The notes beneath the pieces are model-generated. The model saw only the letters and a list, made by a program, of their open reading frames with translations, ran no database searches and was not told the DNA's origin. Of a DNA stretch of 64,000 bases, positions 30,565 to 38,028 are shown in pieces. The stretch spans positions 159,620-223,619 of the forward strand of contig NZ_JAKJHZ010000011.1 in assembly GCF_021648885.1 (NCBI RefSeq). Direction: 5' to 3'. A program made the position numbers and the translations under genes. Source of the stretch: Nocardioides potassii. GTDB taxonomy: Bacteria > Actinomycetota > Actinomycetes > Propionibacteriales > Nocardioidaceae. Each line of letters starts with the position of its first letter. Positions within the stretch are counted from its first letter, which is position 1.

Positions 30565-30587
30565 GCACGGTGTTGTCCGCTCGCTGC
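30565..30587 (-). promoter_or_regulatory. Second copy of the shared activator motif, before the lyase-like operon
   Basis: On the minus strand it reads GCAGCGAGCGGACAACACCG, then TGC. Twelve of fourteen core positions match the copy before the aldehyde dehydrogenase, and both end in a GTGC box at slightly different spacing. It lies 70-92 bp upstream of the lyase-like start at 30495, in the 147-bp divergent promoter region. Confidence 0.4.
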
Positions 30588-30642
30588 AGACTCTCGGCAC
30601 GGCTCTGGTGCCGACCTTTGCGAGAGGTGCACGATCCCGCGC

Positions 30643-31542
30643 ATGGACTACGCAGAAGCACGGGCTGCCTTCTTCGGCAGCCGCGACGGTGACGTACGCA
30701 CGCTCGACTGGTCGAGCCCCGCGCGTCGGCTCAGGGACGCCATCGAGCCGCTCGCGACCATCTGCTTCTGGAGCGAGCCAGCCTACGACGCCTACGCGGC
30801 GCTGGGCCTGGACTTCCTCCAGGGGTACGTCTTCGGCCGCGGGTGCGTGCTCGGTGACGCGGAGCCGGCCGTGGCTGCCGCGGCGTTCGGGGTCTTCGAG
30901 CCCGGCCTCGTCGCCGACCTCTTCGGCTCCGGTCGAGGCGTCTGCAGCATCGACGAGGTCCGCGCGGCCAAGGAACGGGGCACGATCGCCGCCCTGGAGG
31001 AGTGCCTCGGCCGGCCAGACGACCTCGGGGAGGTGGTCGCGGTGCTGCGCCGCGCGGCCGAGGCCGCGGACCCGACCGGACGCGCGCTGCACGCCGGCCT
31101 CACGGCGCTGCCGTGGCCCGAGGACCTCCTTGGTCAGCTCTGGCACGCGTGCTCGATCCTGCGCGAGCATCGCGGCGACGGCCACCTCGCCGTGCTCGTC
31201 GCAGCCGGGGTCGACGGGGTGCAGGCCAACCAGCTGACCGAGCTCTGGGTCGGGTGGGACCCGTTGGCCTACACCGGGTCACGAGCGTGGAGCCCGGAAG
31301 CCATGAGCGCCGCGACCGGCGTCCTCGAGCAGCGTGGCTGGGTCGCGGACGGGCGACTGACCGAGGCGGGCACGCAGGTGCGCCGTGACCTCGAGTCCGC
31401 GACCGACCGGTCGGTCCAGGGTGCGGTGGACGCCATCGGCACCGACCTCGACCGTGTCGTCGAGCGCCTCGATGCCTGGTCGCAGCAGGTCGTCGAGCGC
31501 GGGTGGTTCCCTCCGGACCCCTACAAGCGCGCAGCGGGTTGA
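30643..31542 (+). CDS. SCO6745-like protein (MarR-like HTH fold), function unknown
   Basis: Protein of 299 residues from ATG 30643. It resembles the actinobacterial SCO6745 family: two repeated helical halves (RRLRDAIEPLATICFWSEPAYDAYAALGLD; then LLGQLWHACSILREHRGDGHLAVLVAAG) with Trp/Tyr-rich turns (LTELWVGWDPLAYTGSRAWS) and a final WFPPDPY motif. Family members carry a winged-helix-like fold but lack proof of DNA binding. It is divergent from the lyase-like operon across a 147-bp promoter region and could be linked to it. Confidence 0.65.
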   Translation: MDYAEARAAFFGSRDGDVRTLDWSSPARRLRDAIEPLATICFWSEPAYDAYAALGLDFLQGYVFGRGCVLGDAEPAVAAAAFGVFEPGLVADLFGSGRGVCSIDEVRAAKERGTIAALEECLGRPDDLGEVVAVLRRAAEAADPTGRALHAGLTALPWPEDLLGQLWHACSILREHRGDGHLAVLVAAGVDGVQANQLTELWVGWDPLAYTGSRAWSPEAMSAATGVLEQRGWVADGRLTEAGTQVRRDLESATDRSVQGAVDAIGTDLDRVVERLDAWSQQVVERGWFPPDPYKRAAG

Positions 31543-31551
31543 CACCGCACT

Positions 31552-31596
31552 CGCAGCCGCAGGCGTGCCCCGCGCCGGGACAGGCCTGCGGCTGCG
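31552..31596. terminator. Bidirectional stem-loop between convergent genes
   Basis: Perfect 13-bp inverted repeat, CGCAGCCGCAGGC at 31552-31564 with GCCTGCGGCTGCG at 31584-31596, around a 19-nt loop. It starts 9 bp after the SCO6745-like stop and ends 15 bp before the alcohol dehydrogenase stop on the other strand, so it can serve both. No U-tract is present. Confidence 0.65.
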
Positions 31597-31611
31597 ATCG
31601 GGAGACTGCGA

Positions 31612-32631
31612 TCAGGGGGTGACGACGACCTTGATCGCCCCGTCGGACTTGGAGGCGGCGACCGCGAACGCCTCCCCGATGTCGTCGAGGGAGAAGCGGT
31701 GAGTGACCATCGGATCGAGGTCGAGCCGCCCGGTGCGTACCAGCTCGAGCGCCCGCTCGTACTGACCGCGCCCCCCGTTGCCGCCGACGCCGAAGACGGT
31801 GAGGGTCTTGGCCATGATCGGGATGACCGGCAGCGGCGGCAGGTCGTTGGCCCAGCCGATGTGGGCGACCTTGCCCTCCTTGCGGACCAGGTCGAGCACC
31901 ATCGCCGATGACGACGGGAAGCCGGAGGTCTCGACGACGATGTCGGCACCGAGGCCGCCGGTGAGCTCGAGCACGCGTTCCTTCGCGTCGACCTGGGTGA
32001 CGTCGAGGCAGTCGCTGGCCCCGTAGGCGCGGGAGACCTCGAACGGCGCCTCGCGGGCGTCGGTGACGATCAGCTGCCCCGCACCCGAGAGCGCGCACAA
32101 CCTGGTGAGCGCCAGCCCGATGGGGCCCTGGCCGAGCACGACGACGGTCTCACCGAGCAGGATCCGCAGTCGGTCGACCGTGTTGAGCCCCACCGCGATC
32201 GGCTCGAGCAGGGAGGCCTGCCAGGCCTCGACGTCGTCGGGGCGCGGGATCAGGTTGACCACCGGGACCGCGATCTTCTCCGTCAGGCAGCCGTCGGACC
32301 ACAGTCCGATGAGCTTCTTCTTCTTGCAGTCGAAGGGCTTGTCCTGGGCGCACTCCAGGCACTCACCGCACGGCAGCGACGGCTTGACGGCTACGGCGCG
32401 ACCCACCCAGGTGGGGTCGACGTCGTCGCCGATGCTCTCGACGCGGCCGGCGAAGTCGTGGCCGGGCACACGTGGGAAGGGCGTGTCGATGCGACCGTCG
32501 TACTGATGGGCGTCGGTGCCGCAGAGCGACGCGGACTCCACCTTCACCACGACCCATCCCGGGCCGGCCTCGGGCTCGGGACGCTCCTGGAGCTCCACCT
32601 GCTCGAGACCGACGAGAACTGCAGCCTTCAT
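31612..32631 (-). CDS. Zinc-dependent alcohol/polyol dehydrogenase (MDR family)
   Basis: Medium-chain dehydrogenase of 339 residues. Catalytic zinc ligands are Cys37 and His58 (SLCGTDAH and VPGHDFAGRV). The structural-zinc cysteines (CGECLECAQDKPFDC) are present, and the NAD-binding loop is VVVLGQGPIGLALTRL. The pattern resembles threonine/sorbitol/2,3-butanediol-type dehydrogenases; the substrate is unknown. I chose ATG 32631, overlapping the DinB stop (TGATG), so the two genes are coupled. The longer frame upstream is shadow. Confidence 0.88.
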   Translation of the reverse strand: MKAAVLVGLEQVELQERPEPEAGPGWVVVKVESASLCGTDAHQYDGRIDTPFPRVPGHDFAGRVESIGDDVDPTWVGRAVAVKPSLPCGECLECAQDKPFDCKKKKLIGLWSDGCLTEKIAVPVVNLIPRPDDVEAWQASLLEPIAVGLNTVDRLRILLGETVVVLGQGPIGLALTRLCALSGAGQLIVTDAREAPFEVSRAYGASDCLDVTQVDAKERVLELTGGLGADIVVETSGFPSSSAMVLDLVRKEGKVAHIGWANDLPPLPVIPIMAKTLTVFGVGGNGGRGQYERALELVRTGRLDLDPMVTHRFSLDDIGEAFAVAASKSDGAIKVVVTP

Positions 32632-33131
32632 CAGATCCCCTCGGGCGCGAACTCGCGGTCGCGCATGATCTCGAAGGCCTGCTCGGCGTGACCCGAGGCG
32701 TGGCCGATGATCAGCGGGGACCACTCCTCCACGGTCATCGTGCCGAGGTCGGGGATCGTGACGCTGCGCGCCAGCACCTCCGCCGACACGGCGGGGCCGG
32801 CCGTGGCCAGCGTACGGCGCGTGCTGGCCAGCTGCTTGCGGGCGAGCTCGATGGTCGGCGGCGGGTATCCCGTCAGGTCGTGCCCCACCTCTTCTCGGAA
32901 CACGAAGTCGAGGTCGGGGTCGTTCTCGAGGCGCTTGATGTCGCCGAGCCACAGGATCGCGCACATGTTGATGTGCGAGACGACCTGGGCCACGGTCCAG
33001 CCACCGTCGCGGTGCGCCCGGTGGAGATCGCCGTCCGAGAGCTGACCCAGAGCGTGTTCCAGCCGGGCAAGGGCCGCGTCCGCGTCCTCGAGGGCCTGTG
33101 AGATGGGTGCCGGCACCTGCTGATCGCTCAT
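32631..33131 (-). CDS. DinB-superfamily / maleylpyruvate-isomerase-type helical protein
   Basis: Protein of 166 residues from ATG 33131 with the DinB four-helix look: an N-terminal helix (QALEDADAALARLEHALGQLSD), WTVAQVVSHINM with the first metal His, and GHASGHAEQAFEIMRDREF with the second His pair. Such proteins often are thiol-dependent (mycothiol or bacillithiol) transferases. Coupling to the dehydrogenase suggests a shared small-molecule pathway. The exact activity is not predictable. Confidence 0.7.
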   Translation of the reverse strand: MSDQQVPAPISQALEDADAALARLEHALGQLSDGDLHRAHRDGGWTVAQVVSHINMCAILWLGDIKRLENDPDLDFVFREEVGHDLTGYPPPTIELARKQLASTRRTLATAGPAVSAEVLARSVTIPDLGTMTVEEWSPLIIGHASGHAEQAFEIMRDREFAPEGI

Positions 33132-33211
33132 GGGCGTACTCCTCTTCACCGGCCCCTCGGGACGGAGCCGCCAGGCTCCGAGCCTCACCCATGAGCGCTC
33201 CGCTCGATATC

Positions 33212-33250
33212 CCGCCGCTGCGCCGCGTTGTCCCCTGAGCGCAGCGGCGG
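33212..33250 (-). terminator. Stem-loop after the desaturase operon
   Basis: Perfect 12-bp inverted repeat, CCGCCGCTGCGC at 33212-33223 with GCGCAGCGGCGG at 33239-33250, loop 15 nt. It begins 9 bp past the desaturase stop on the minus strand. No U-tract follows. Confidence 0.6.
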
Positions 33251-33258
33251 CCGCGCGG

Positions 33259-34389
33259 TTACGCGGCCAGCGGGCGTACGGCGTCGGGCTCGGGGGACGT
33301 CCTCGCCGCGCGGTCGGGCAGGGCGAGGCGGCAGATCTTCTTCGCCACGCTGAAGAGCTGCGTGCGCAGCGGGCCGGTGGTGTAGGCGATGCCGTAGCGC
33401 TCGCAGATCTCACGCACCTCGCCCGCGATCTCCGGGTAGCGCTTGGCCGGGAGGTCGGGGAAGAGGTGGTGCTCGATCTGGTGGCTCAGGTTGCCCGACA
33501 TGATGTGGAACAGCGGGCCTCCGGAGATGTTGGCCGAGCCCAGCACCTGACGGTAGTACCAGTGACCGCGCGACTCCCGGCCGTCCGGACCGTCCGCGCA
33601 CTCGGCCTCGGTGAAGGTCTCGGCGCCGGCGGGGAAATGGCCGCAGAAGATGATGTTGAACGCCCAGACGTTGCGCACGAGGTTGGCCGCGGCGTTGCCC
33701 GCGAAGGTGAGCGGGAACAGCGGCCCGGTGAGTGCCGGGAACAGGACGTAGTCCTTGAGCGCCTGGCGGCGGACCTTGCGCATGATGCCGGCGTGGAGCG
33801 CCTTGTTCTCCGCGAGCCTGCGGGTGCCCTTGACGATGTTCTCGACCTCGAGGTCGTGCATCGCCACGCCCCACTCGAAGAAGACCATCAGCAGGAAGGC
33901 GTACAGCGGGTTGCCGAGGTAGTAGGGGTGCCACTTCTGGTCCTCGTCCATGCGGAGGATGCCGTAGCCGATGTCTCGGTCCTTGCCGAGGATGTTGGTG
34001 AACGTGTGGTGGATGTAGTTGTGGGAGTACTTCCACTGCTCGCCAGGGCACACGTTGTCCCAGTCGTAGATGCGCGAGTTGAGGTGCGGGTCGCCCATCC
34101 AGTCGTACTGGCCGTGCATGACGTTGTGGCCGATCTCCATGTTCTCGAGGATCTTGGAGGCGGACAGCGCGGCCACGGCGAGCGGCCAGGCAGGCGGCAG
34201 GTAGAACAGCGCGCGGCCGAGCACCTCGAGCTGCTGCTGGCGCCTGACGATGCCGCGGATGTAGTCGGCGTCCTTCTCGCCGAGGTCGGCGAGGACGCGT
34301 TGGCGCAGGGCGTCCATCTCCTCGCCGAAGGCCTCGAGCTGCTCAGGAGTGAGCTCGCGGTGGTGGGTCTTCTTGCTGGCGGTCTTCAT
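33259..34389 (-). CDS. Membrane fatty-acid (acyl-CoA) desaturase, DesA3-like
   Basis: Di-iron membrane desaturase of 376 residues. The three histidine boxes are present: HNVMH (88-92), HNYIHH (123-128) and HQIEHH (303-308). Hydrophobic segments flank them at about 62-80 and 160-180, with another near 215-235. I chose ATG 34389 (AGGAAGGA 7 nt upstream) over GTG 34407. The preceding gene is an oxidoreductase with flavin and 2Fe-2S domains, and a TetR gene lies divergent. This matches the mycobacterial Rv3230c-DesA3 stearoyl-CoA delta-9 desaturase system, so the protein probably makes oleoyl-type chains for membrane fluidity. Confidence 0.9.
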   Translation of the reverse strand: MKTASKKTHHRELTPEQLEAFGEEMDALRQRVLADLGEKDADYIRGIVRRQQQLEVLGRALFYLPPAWPLAVAALSASKILENMEIGHNVMHGQYDWMGDPHLNSRIYDWDNVCPGEQWKYSHNYIHHTFTNILGKDRDIGYGILRMDEDQKWHPYYLGNPLYAFLLMVFFEWGVAMHDLEVENIVKGTRRLAENKALHAGIMRKVRRQALKDYVLFPALTGPLFPLTFAGNAAANLVRNVWAFNIIFCGHFPAGAETFTEAECADGPDGRESRGHWYYRQVLGSANISGGPLFHIMSGNLSHQIEHHLFPDLPAKRYPEIAGEVREICERYGIAYTTGPLRTQLFSVAKKICRLALPDRAARTSPEPDAVRPLAA

Positions 34390-34403
34390 CGGGTGGTCCT
34401 TCC

Positions 34404-35492
34404 TCACAGGTCGACGACACAGTCGCCGACGGGGGCGGAGACGCAGATCTGGATGTCCTCGTCAGGGAGCGAGGACTCCGCGCCGGAGAGCACGTTGCGG
34501 ACGGTGCCTTCGGTCTTGCGGGCGGTGCAGGAGAAGCAGATGCCCATCCGACAGCCGAAGACCGGGCTGAGGCCCGCCTCCTCGGCCTGCTCGAGGATGG
34601 GGGCGCCGGAGTTGGCGACCTGCTGGTCGCTGGTGGCGAAGGTCAGCGCACCCTCGGCGCTGTCGGTCCGGACCGCCGGGGGCTTGAACAGCTCGAGGCG
34701 CAGCCGCGGGTTGTCGGCGTACGCCGCCCGCACGAGCTCGATCATCCCGGCCGGCCCGCACGCCCAGGTGTCGGTGTCGCGGTAGCGCGGGACGAGGCGG
34801 CGCAGCTCGAGCTCGTTGAACACCGCGTCGCCGTACCGGAGGTGGACGGTGACGTCGTTGTCGTCGGAGGCGATCCGCTCGAGCTCCCCGGCGAAGATCT
34901 GGTCCTCGGCCGAGCGCGCGTAGTGGAGGAACGTGACGGGACGCCCGGCGCGGCCGTCGTACCCGTCCCGGAGGAGCGTGCGCACCATCGACATGGCGGG
35001 CGTGATGCCCGAGCCGCCGGTGATGAACAGGAGCGGGTCGATGCCGGGCGTGGCCGGGCTGACCGGGAGGGTGAAGCTGCCCTGCGCCTGCGACAGGTGC
35101 AGCAGCTGGCCGGGCTCGGCGTCGACGAGGAACCTGCTGACCTGGCCCTCGGCGTGCGAGCGGATCGTCAGGGTGAACGCCTCCCCCGCTCCCGAGGCGG
35201 CGGACGAGATCGAGAAGCAGCGGGTCATCCGGCGGGCCGAGCCCGGCAGGTCGAGGCCGACCTGGACGTACTGGCCGGCGCGGTGGCCGCGCCAGGTCGC
35301 AGTGGGCTGGACCGTCAGGGTGGCGACGGGGGCGCCGGGGGTCTCGGTCTCGCGGTGCACGCTGACGACGCGCCCGCGCACCTCGTGCGCCGCCCACATC
35401 GGGTTCACCCGCGAGAGGTAGTGGTCGACACCGTGGGGCGAGGTGAGCGCCGCGACGGTGCGTGAGCGGGCGATCGTCGAGAGGACGGTCAT
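34404..35492 (-). CDS. Ferredoxin reductase with C-terminal 2Fe-2S domain (desaturase electron donor)
   Basis: Electron-transfer protein of 362 residues from ATG 35492, with a strong GAAAGGAG site. Order: FAD-binding domain (RCFSISSAASG near 91-101), NAD(P)-binding domain (LLFITGGSGITPAMSMVR near 155-171, WACGPAGM near 243) and a plant-type 2Fe-2S domain with Cys314, Cys319, Cys322 and Cys350. It is like mycobacterial Rv3230c, which feeds DesA3. The stop lies 14 bp before the desaturase ATG. An inverted-repeat operator precedes it. Confidence 0.9.
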   Translation of the reverse strand: MTVLSTIARSRTVAALTSPHGVDHYLSRVNPMWAAHEVRGRVVSVHRETETPGAPVATLTVQPTATWRGHRAGQYVQVGLDLPGSARRMTRCFSISSAASGAGEAFTLTIRSHAEGQVSRFLVDAEPGQLLHLSQAQGSFTLPVSPATPGIDPLLFITGGSGITPAMSMVRTLLRDGYDGRAGRPVTFLHYARSAEDQIFAGELERIASDDNDVTVHLRYGDAVFNELELRRLVPRYRDTDTWACGPAGMIELVRAAYADNPRLRLELFKPPAVRTDSAEGALTFATSDQQVANSGAPILEQAEEAGLSPVFGCRMGICFSCTARKTEGTVRNVLSGAESSLPDEDIQICVSAPVGDCVVDL

Positions 35493-35505
35493 GCCAACTC
35501 CTTTC

Positions 35506-35523
35506 AGTGAACGTCTGTTCACT
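35506..35523. promoter_or_regulatory. TetR-type operator, exact inverted repeat
   Basis: AGTGAAC-GTCT-GTTCACT is a perfect 7-bp inverted repeat with a 4-nt spacer. It starts 14 bp upstream of the ferredoxin-reductase ATG and overlaps the likely transcription start. It is in the intergenic region shared with the divergent TetR gene and is probably its binding site. Confidence 0.7.
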
Positions 35524-35524
35524 C

Positions 35525-35554
35525 AATACTGCCGACGCTCTTCCCGGTGGTCAA
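35525..35554 (-). promoter_or_regulatory. Sigma-70-like promoter of the desaturase operon
   Basis: On the minus strand a -35 TTGACC (35549-35554) and a -10 AGTATT (35525-35530) are 18 nt apart. The TetR operator begins right after the -10 box, so a bound repressor would block initiation. Confidence 0.5.
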
Positions 35555-35618
35555 CGGGACCTGGCCGTGATCCCGCCCACGCGGCGCACGCGTCCCCCGT
35601 TCCCTCTACGATCACGCC

Positions 35619-36278
35619 ATGGCACAGGGAGAGGCCGGGACCGCGCAGGAGACGGCGGACCCGGGGGACGCCACCGCGTCGCGCGCCGAGCGCAAGGAGC
35701 GGACCCGTCGCGCCATCCTCGACGCCGCCCTCGCGCTGGCCGCGGACTCCAACCTCGCCGCCATCTCGCTGCGGCAGGTGGCCAAGCAGGTCGGGGTCGT
35801 GCCGACTGCGTTCTACCGCCACTTCGGCTCGCTCGAGCTGCTCGGCCTGGCGCTGGTCGACGAGAGCTTCCGGTCGCTGCGCTCGATGCTGCTCGACGTG
35901 TGGCGCCACGCCCCGGAGTACCGCGACTTCATCGACGGCTCGCTCCCGATCGTGGCCCAGCACGTGCGCGAGAACCGCTCGCACTACGCGTTCATCGCCC
36001 GTGAGCGCACCGCGGGGCCGCCCCGCGTGCGCGAGGCCATCAACCACGAGATCGCCCTCATCACGCGCGAGCTCTCCACCGACATCGCCCGCACCGGCGC
36101 CGCCGAGCAGTACTCCCCCGAGGACATCGCGCTGCTCGCCGACCTGATCGTGTCCTTCGTCGTGACGATGGCCGAGCGGCTCGTCGAGGACCCCGACTCC
36201 GAGGAGCGCACGCTCGCCGAGGCTCGCACCCAGCTGCGGATGCTGCTCGTCGGTGCGCTCAACTGGCGCTCGCGCTGA
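35619..36278 (+). CDS. TetR-family regulator, probable repressor of the desaturase operon
   Basis: Regulator of 219 residues. A disordered, acidic N-terminus precedes the TetR helix-turn-helix (RTRRAILDAALALAADSNLAAISLRQVAKQVGVVPTAFYRHFGSLE, about 27-72), and a helical ligand domain follows. The recognition helix segment VVPTAFYRHF resembles FabR/DesT-type regulators of fatty-acid unsaturation. A TACGAT box lies exactly 6 nt before the ATG, so the message may be leaderless. Divergence from the ferredoxin reductase-desaturase operon and the exact operator between them support local control by acyl-CoA. Confidence 0.88.
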   Translation: MAQGEAGTAQETADPGDATASRAERKERTRRAILDAALALAADSNLAAISLRQVAKQVGVVPTAFYRHFGSLELLGLALVDESFRSLRSMLLDVWRHAPEYRDFIDGSLPIVAQHVRENRSHYAFIARERTAGPPRVREAINHEIALITRELSTDIARTGAAEQYSPEDIALLADLIVSFVVTMAERLVEDPDSEERTLAEARTQLRMLLVGALNWRSR

Positions 36279-36284
36279 CGAGCC

Positions 36285-36971
36285 CTAGCGACCCGGGGCC
36301 GGTCGGATCCTGACGTCGGGGATGGTCGCGTCGGTCGGCAGGTCGACGAGGTGGAGGATCGTGCCCGCGACGGTCTCCGGCCTCGCCCAGCGCGAGGCGT
36401 CGTACTCCTTGCCCTCCTGGCCGTGCAGCTTCTCCTGCATCGGGGTCGCCGTACGGCCGGGGTAGACGGTGCTGACCCGGACGCCGTGCTCGGCCTCCTC
36501 CTCGCGCAGCGCGTCGGCCAGTGCCTTCAGGCCGTGCTTGGAGGCGGCGTACGCCGACCACGCGGCGTTGGCGACCAGGCCGGCCGAGGAGTTCACGAAG
36601 ACGACCGTCCCGCGGGCCTGACGCAGGTGAGGGAGGAGCTCGCGGGTGAGCACGGCGGGCGCGGTGAGGTTGACGGCGAGCTGCTCGTCCCAGTCGGCGA
36701 GGCGGAGCCGGTCGACCCGGCCGAGCTCGAGCGCGCCCGCCACGTGGACCAGCGAGTCGACCGGGCCGTCGACCTGCCGGCCGATCCCGTTGAGCGTGCC
36801 CGGGTCGGCGAGGTCGGCGACCAGCACCTGGGCACCTGCGAACGCGTCCGCGAGCTCGGCCGCACGGGTGTCGCTGCGCGCGAGCAGCACGAGGTCGTCG
36901 CCCCGGTCGGCGAGGCGACGAGCCAGGGCCAGGCCGATGCCCGAGCCGGCGCCGGTCAGGACGTGCTTCAC
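36285..36971 (-). CDS. Short-chain dehydrogenase/reductase (classical SDR)
   Basis: NAD(P)-dependent SDR of 228 residues: TGAGSGIGLA cofactor loop at residues 6-15, DLADPG, NLTAPAVLTR, catalytic Ser (VFVNSSAG) and YAASKHG with Tyr and Lys. The C-terminus is short. The start is GTG 36971. The stop lies 6 bp from the convergent TetR stop. A quinone-reductase-type gene is 19 bp upstream on the same strand, so the two are probably one operon. The substrate is unknown. Confidence 0.88.
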   Translation of the reverse strand: MKHVLTGAGSGIGLALARRLADRGDDLVLLARSDTRAAELADAFAGAQVLVADLADPGTLNGIGRQVDGPVDSLVHVAGALELGRVDRLRLADWDEQLAVNLTAPAVLTRELLPHLRQARGTVVFVNSSAGLVANAAWSAYAASKHGLKALADALREEEAEHGVRVSTVYPGRTATPMQEKLHGQEGKEYDASRWARPETVAGTILHLVDLPTDATIPDVRIRPAPGR

Positions 36972-36990
36972 CGCGCCCCCACCCGGACCC

Positions 36991-37959
36991 TCATCGGGTG
37001 AAGACGATCTTGCCGAACACGTCGCCCTCGGCCATGGCGGCGAAGCCCTCGCGCGCCTGGTCCATCGGCACGGTGCGGTCGATCAGCGGCCGGACGCCCG
37101 TGGCGTCGAGGAGCTTCACGAGCGCGTCGAGCTCGCCGCGCGTGCCCATCGTCGAGCCGATGATCGAGAGCTGCTTGAAGAACACGTGGGTCAGGCCGGC
37201 GTCGGAGACGTCCGGACCCGACGTCGTACCGCTGATGACGATGCGGCCGCCGGGCCGCAGCGAGCGGATCGAGTGGGTCCAGGTCGCCTTGCCGACGGTC
37301 TCCATCACGGCGTCGACGCGGACGGGGAGCCGGGCGCCGGACTCGAAGACGTCGTGGGCGCCGAGCTCGCGCGCGCGATCGCGCTTGGCCTCGTCGCGGC
37401 TGGTGGCGAGCACCGTCAGGCCGGCGGCGCGGCCGAGCATGATCAGCGCGGTGGCGACGCCACCGCCCGCGCCCTGCACCAGCACGGTCTCGCCGGGCTT
37501 GCATGCGCCCTGCACGAACAGCATCCGGTAGGCGGTGAGCCACGCGGTCGGCAGGCAGGCCGCCTCCTCGAAGGACAGCGACGCGGGCTTCGGCACGAGG
37601 TTGCGGTGCGGGACGATCACCTTCTCGGCGAAGGTCCCCTGGTGGCGCTCGGAGAGGAGCGAGCGACCGGGGTCGTCGGCCTCGTCGCCGGTCCAGCGCG
37701 GGTCGCCGACGACGCCGTGCACGACGACCTCGTTGCCGTCCTCGTCCAGGCCGGCGGCGTCACAGCCGAGGATCATCGGCAGCGACTCCTCGCGAAGGCC
37801 CACGCCACGCAGCGACCAGAGGTCGTGGTGATTGAGGCTGGCCGCCTTCACGGTCACCGTCGCCCACCCGTCAGGGGCCTCAGGGTCGGGCCGCTCACCC
37901 ACCACCAGGCCGCTCAGCGGGTCGTCGAAGGAGAAGGTCTCGGCGTAGACGGCGAACAT
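36991..37959 (-). CDS. Quinone-reductase-like MDR dehydrogenase (no zinc site)
   Basis: Medium-chain dehydrogenase of 322 residues from ATG 37959: the N-terminal GroES-like domain (VKAASLNHHDLWSLRGVG, LGCDAAG) and the NADPH loop VLVQGAGGGVATALIMLG. The structural cysteine cluster is absent, as in quinone oxidoreductase/crotonyl-CoA-reductase-like members. A TATGGT box lies 6 nt before the ATG with no ribosome-binding site, which suggests a leaderless message. It is divergent from the Eis-like gene (69-bp gap) and precedes the SDR. Confidence 0.85.
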   Translation of the reverse strand: MFAVYAETFSFDDPLSGLVVGERPDPEAPDGWATVTVKAASLNHHDLWSLRGVGLREESLPMILGCDAAGLDEDGNEVVVHGVVGDPRWTGDEADDPGRSLLSERHQGTFAEKVIVPHRNLVPKPASLSFEEAACLPTAWLTAYRMLFVQGACKPGETVLVQGAGGGVATALIMLGRAAGLTVLATSRDEAKRDRARELGAHDVFESGARLPVRVDAVMETVGKATWTHSIRSLRPGGRIVISGTTSGPDVSDAGLTHVFFKQLSIIGSTMGTRGELDALVKLLDATGVRPLIDRTVPMDQAREGFAAMAEGDVFGKIVFTR

Positions 37960-38028
37960 GGTGCGACCATAGCGAGGCGTGCGGCTTATCCGGTTGCGAG
38001 GCCTCACGGCGGACGGTTGGGTGGCCCG

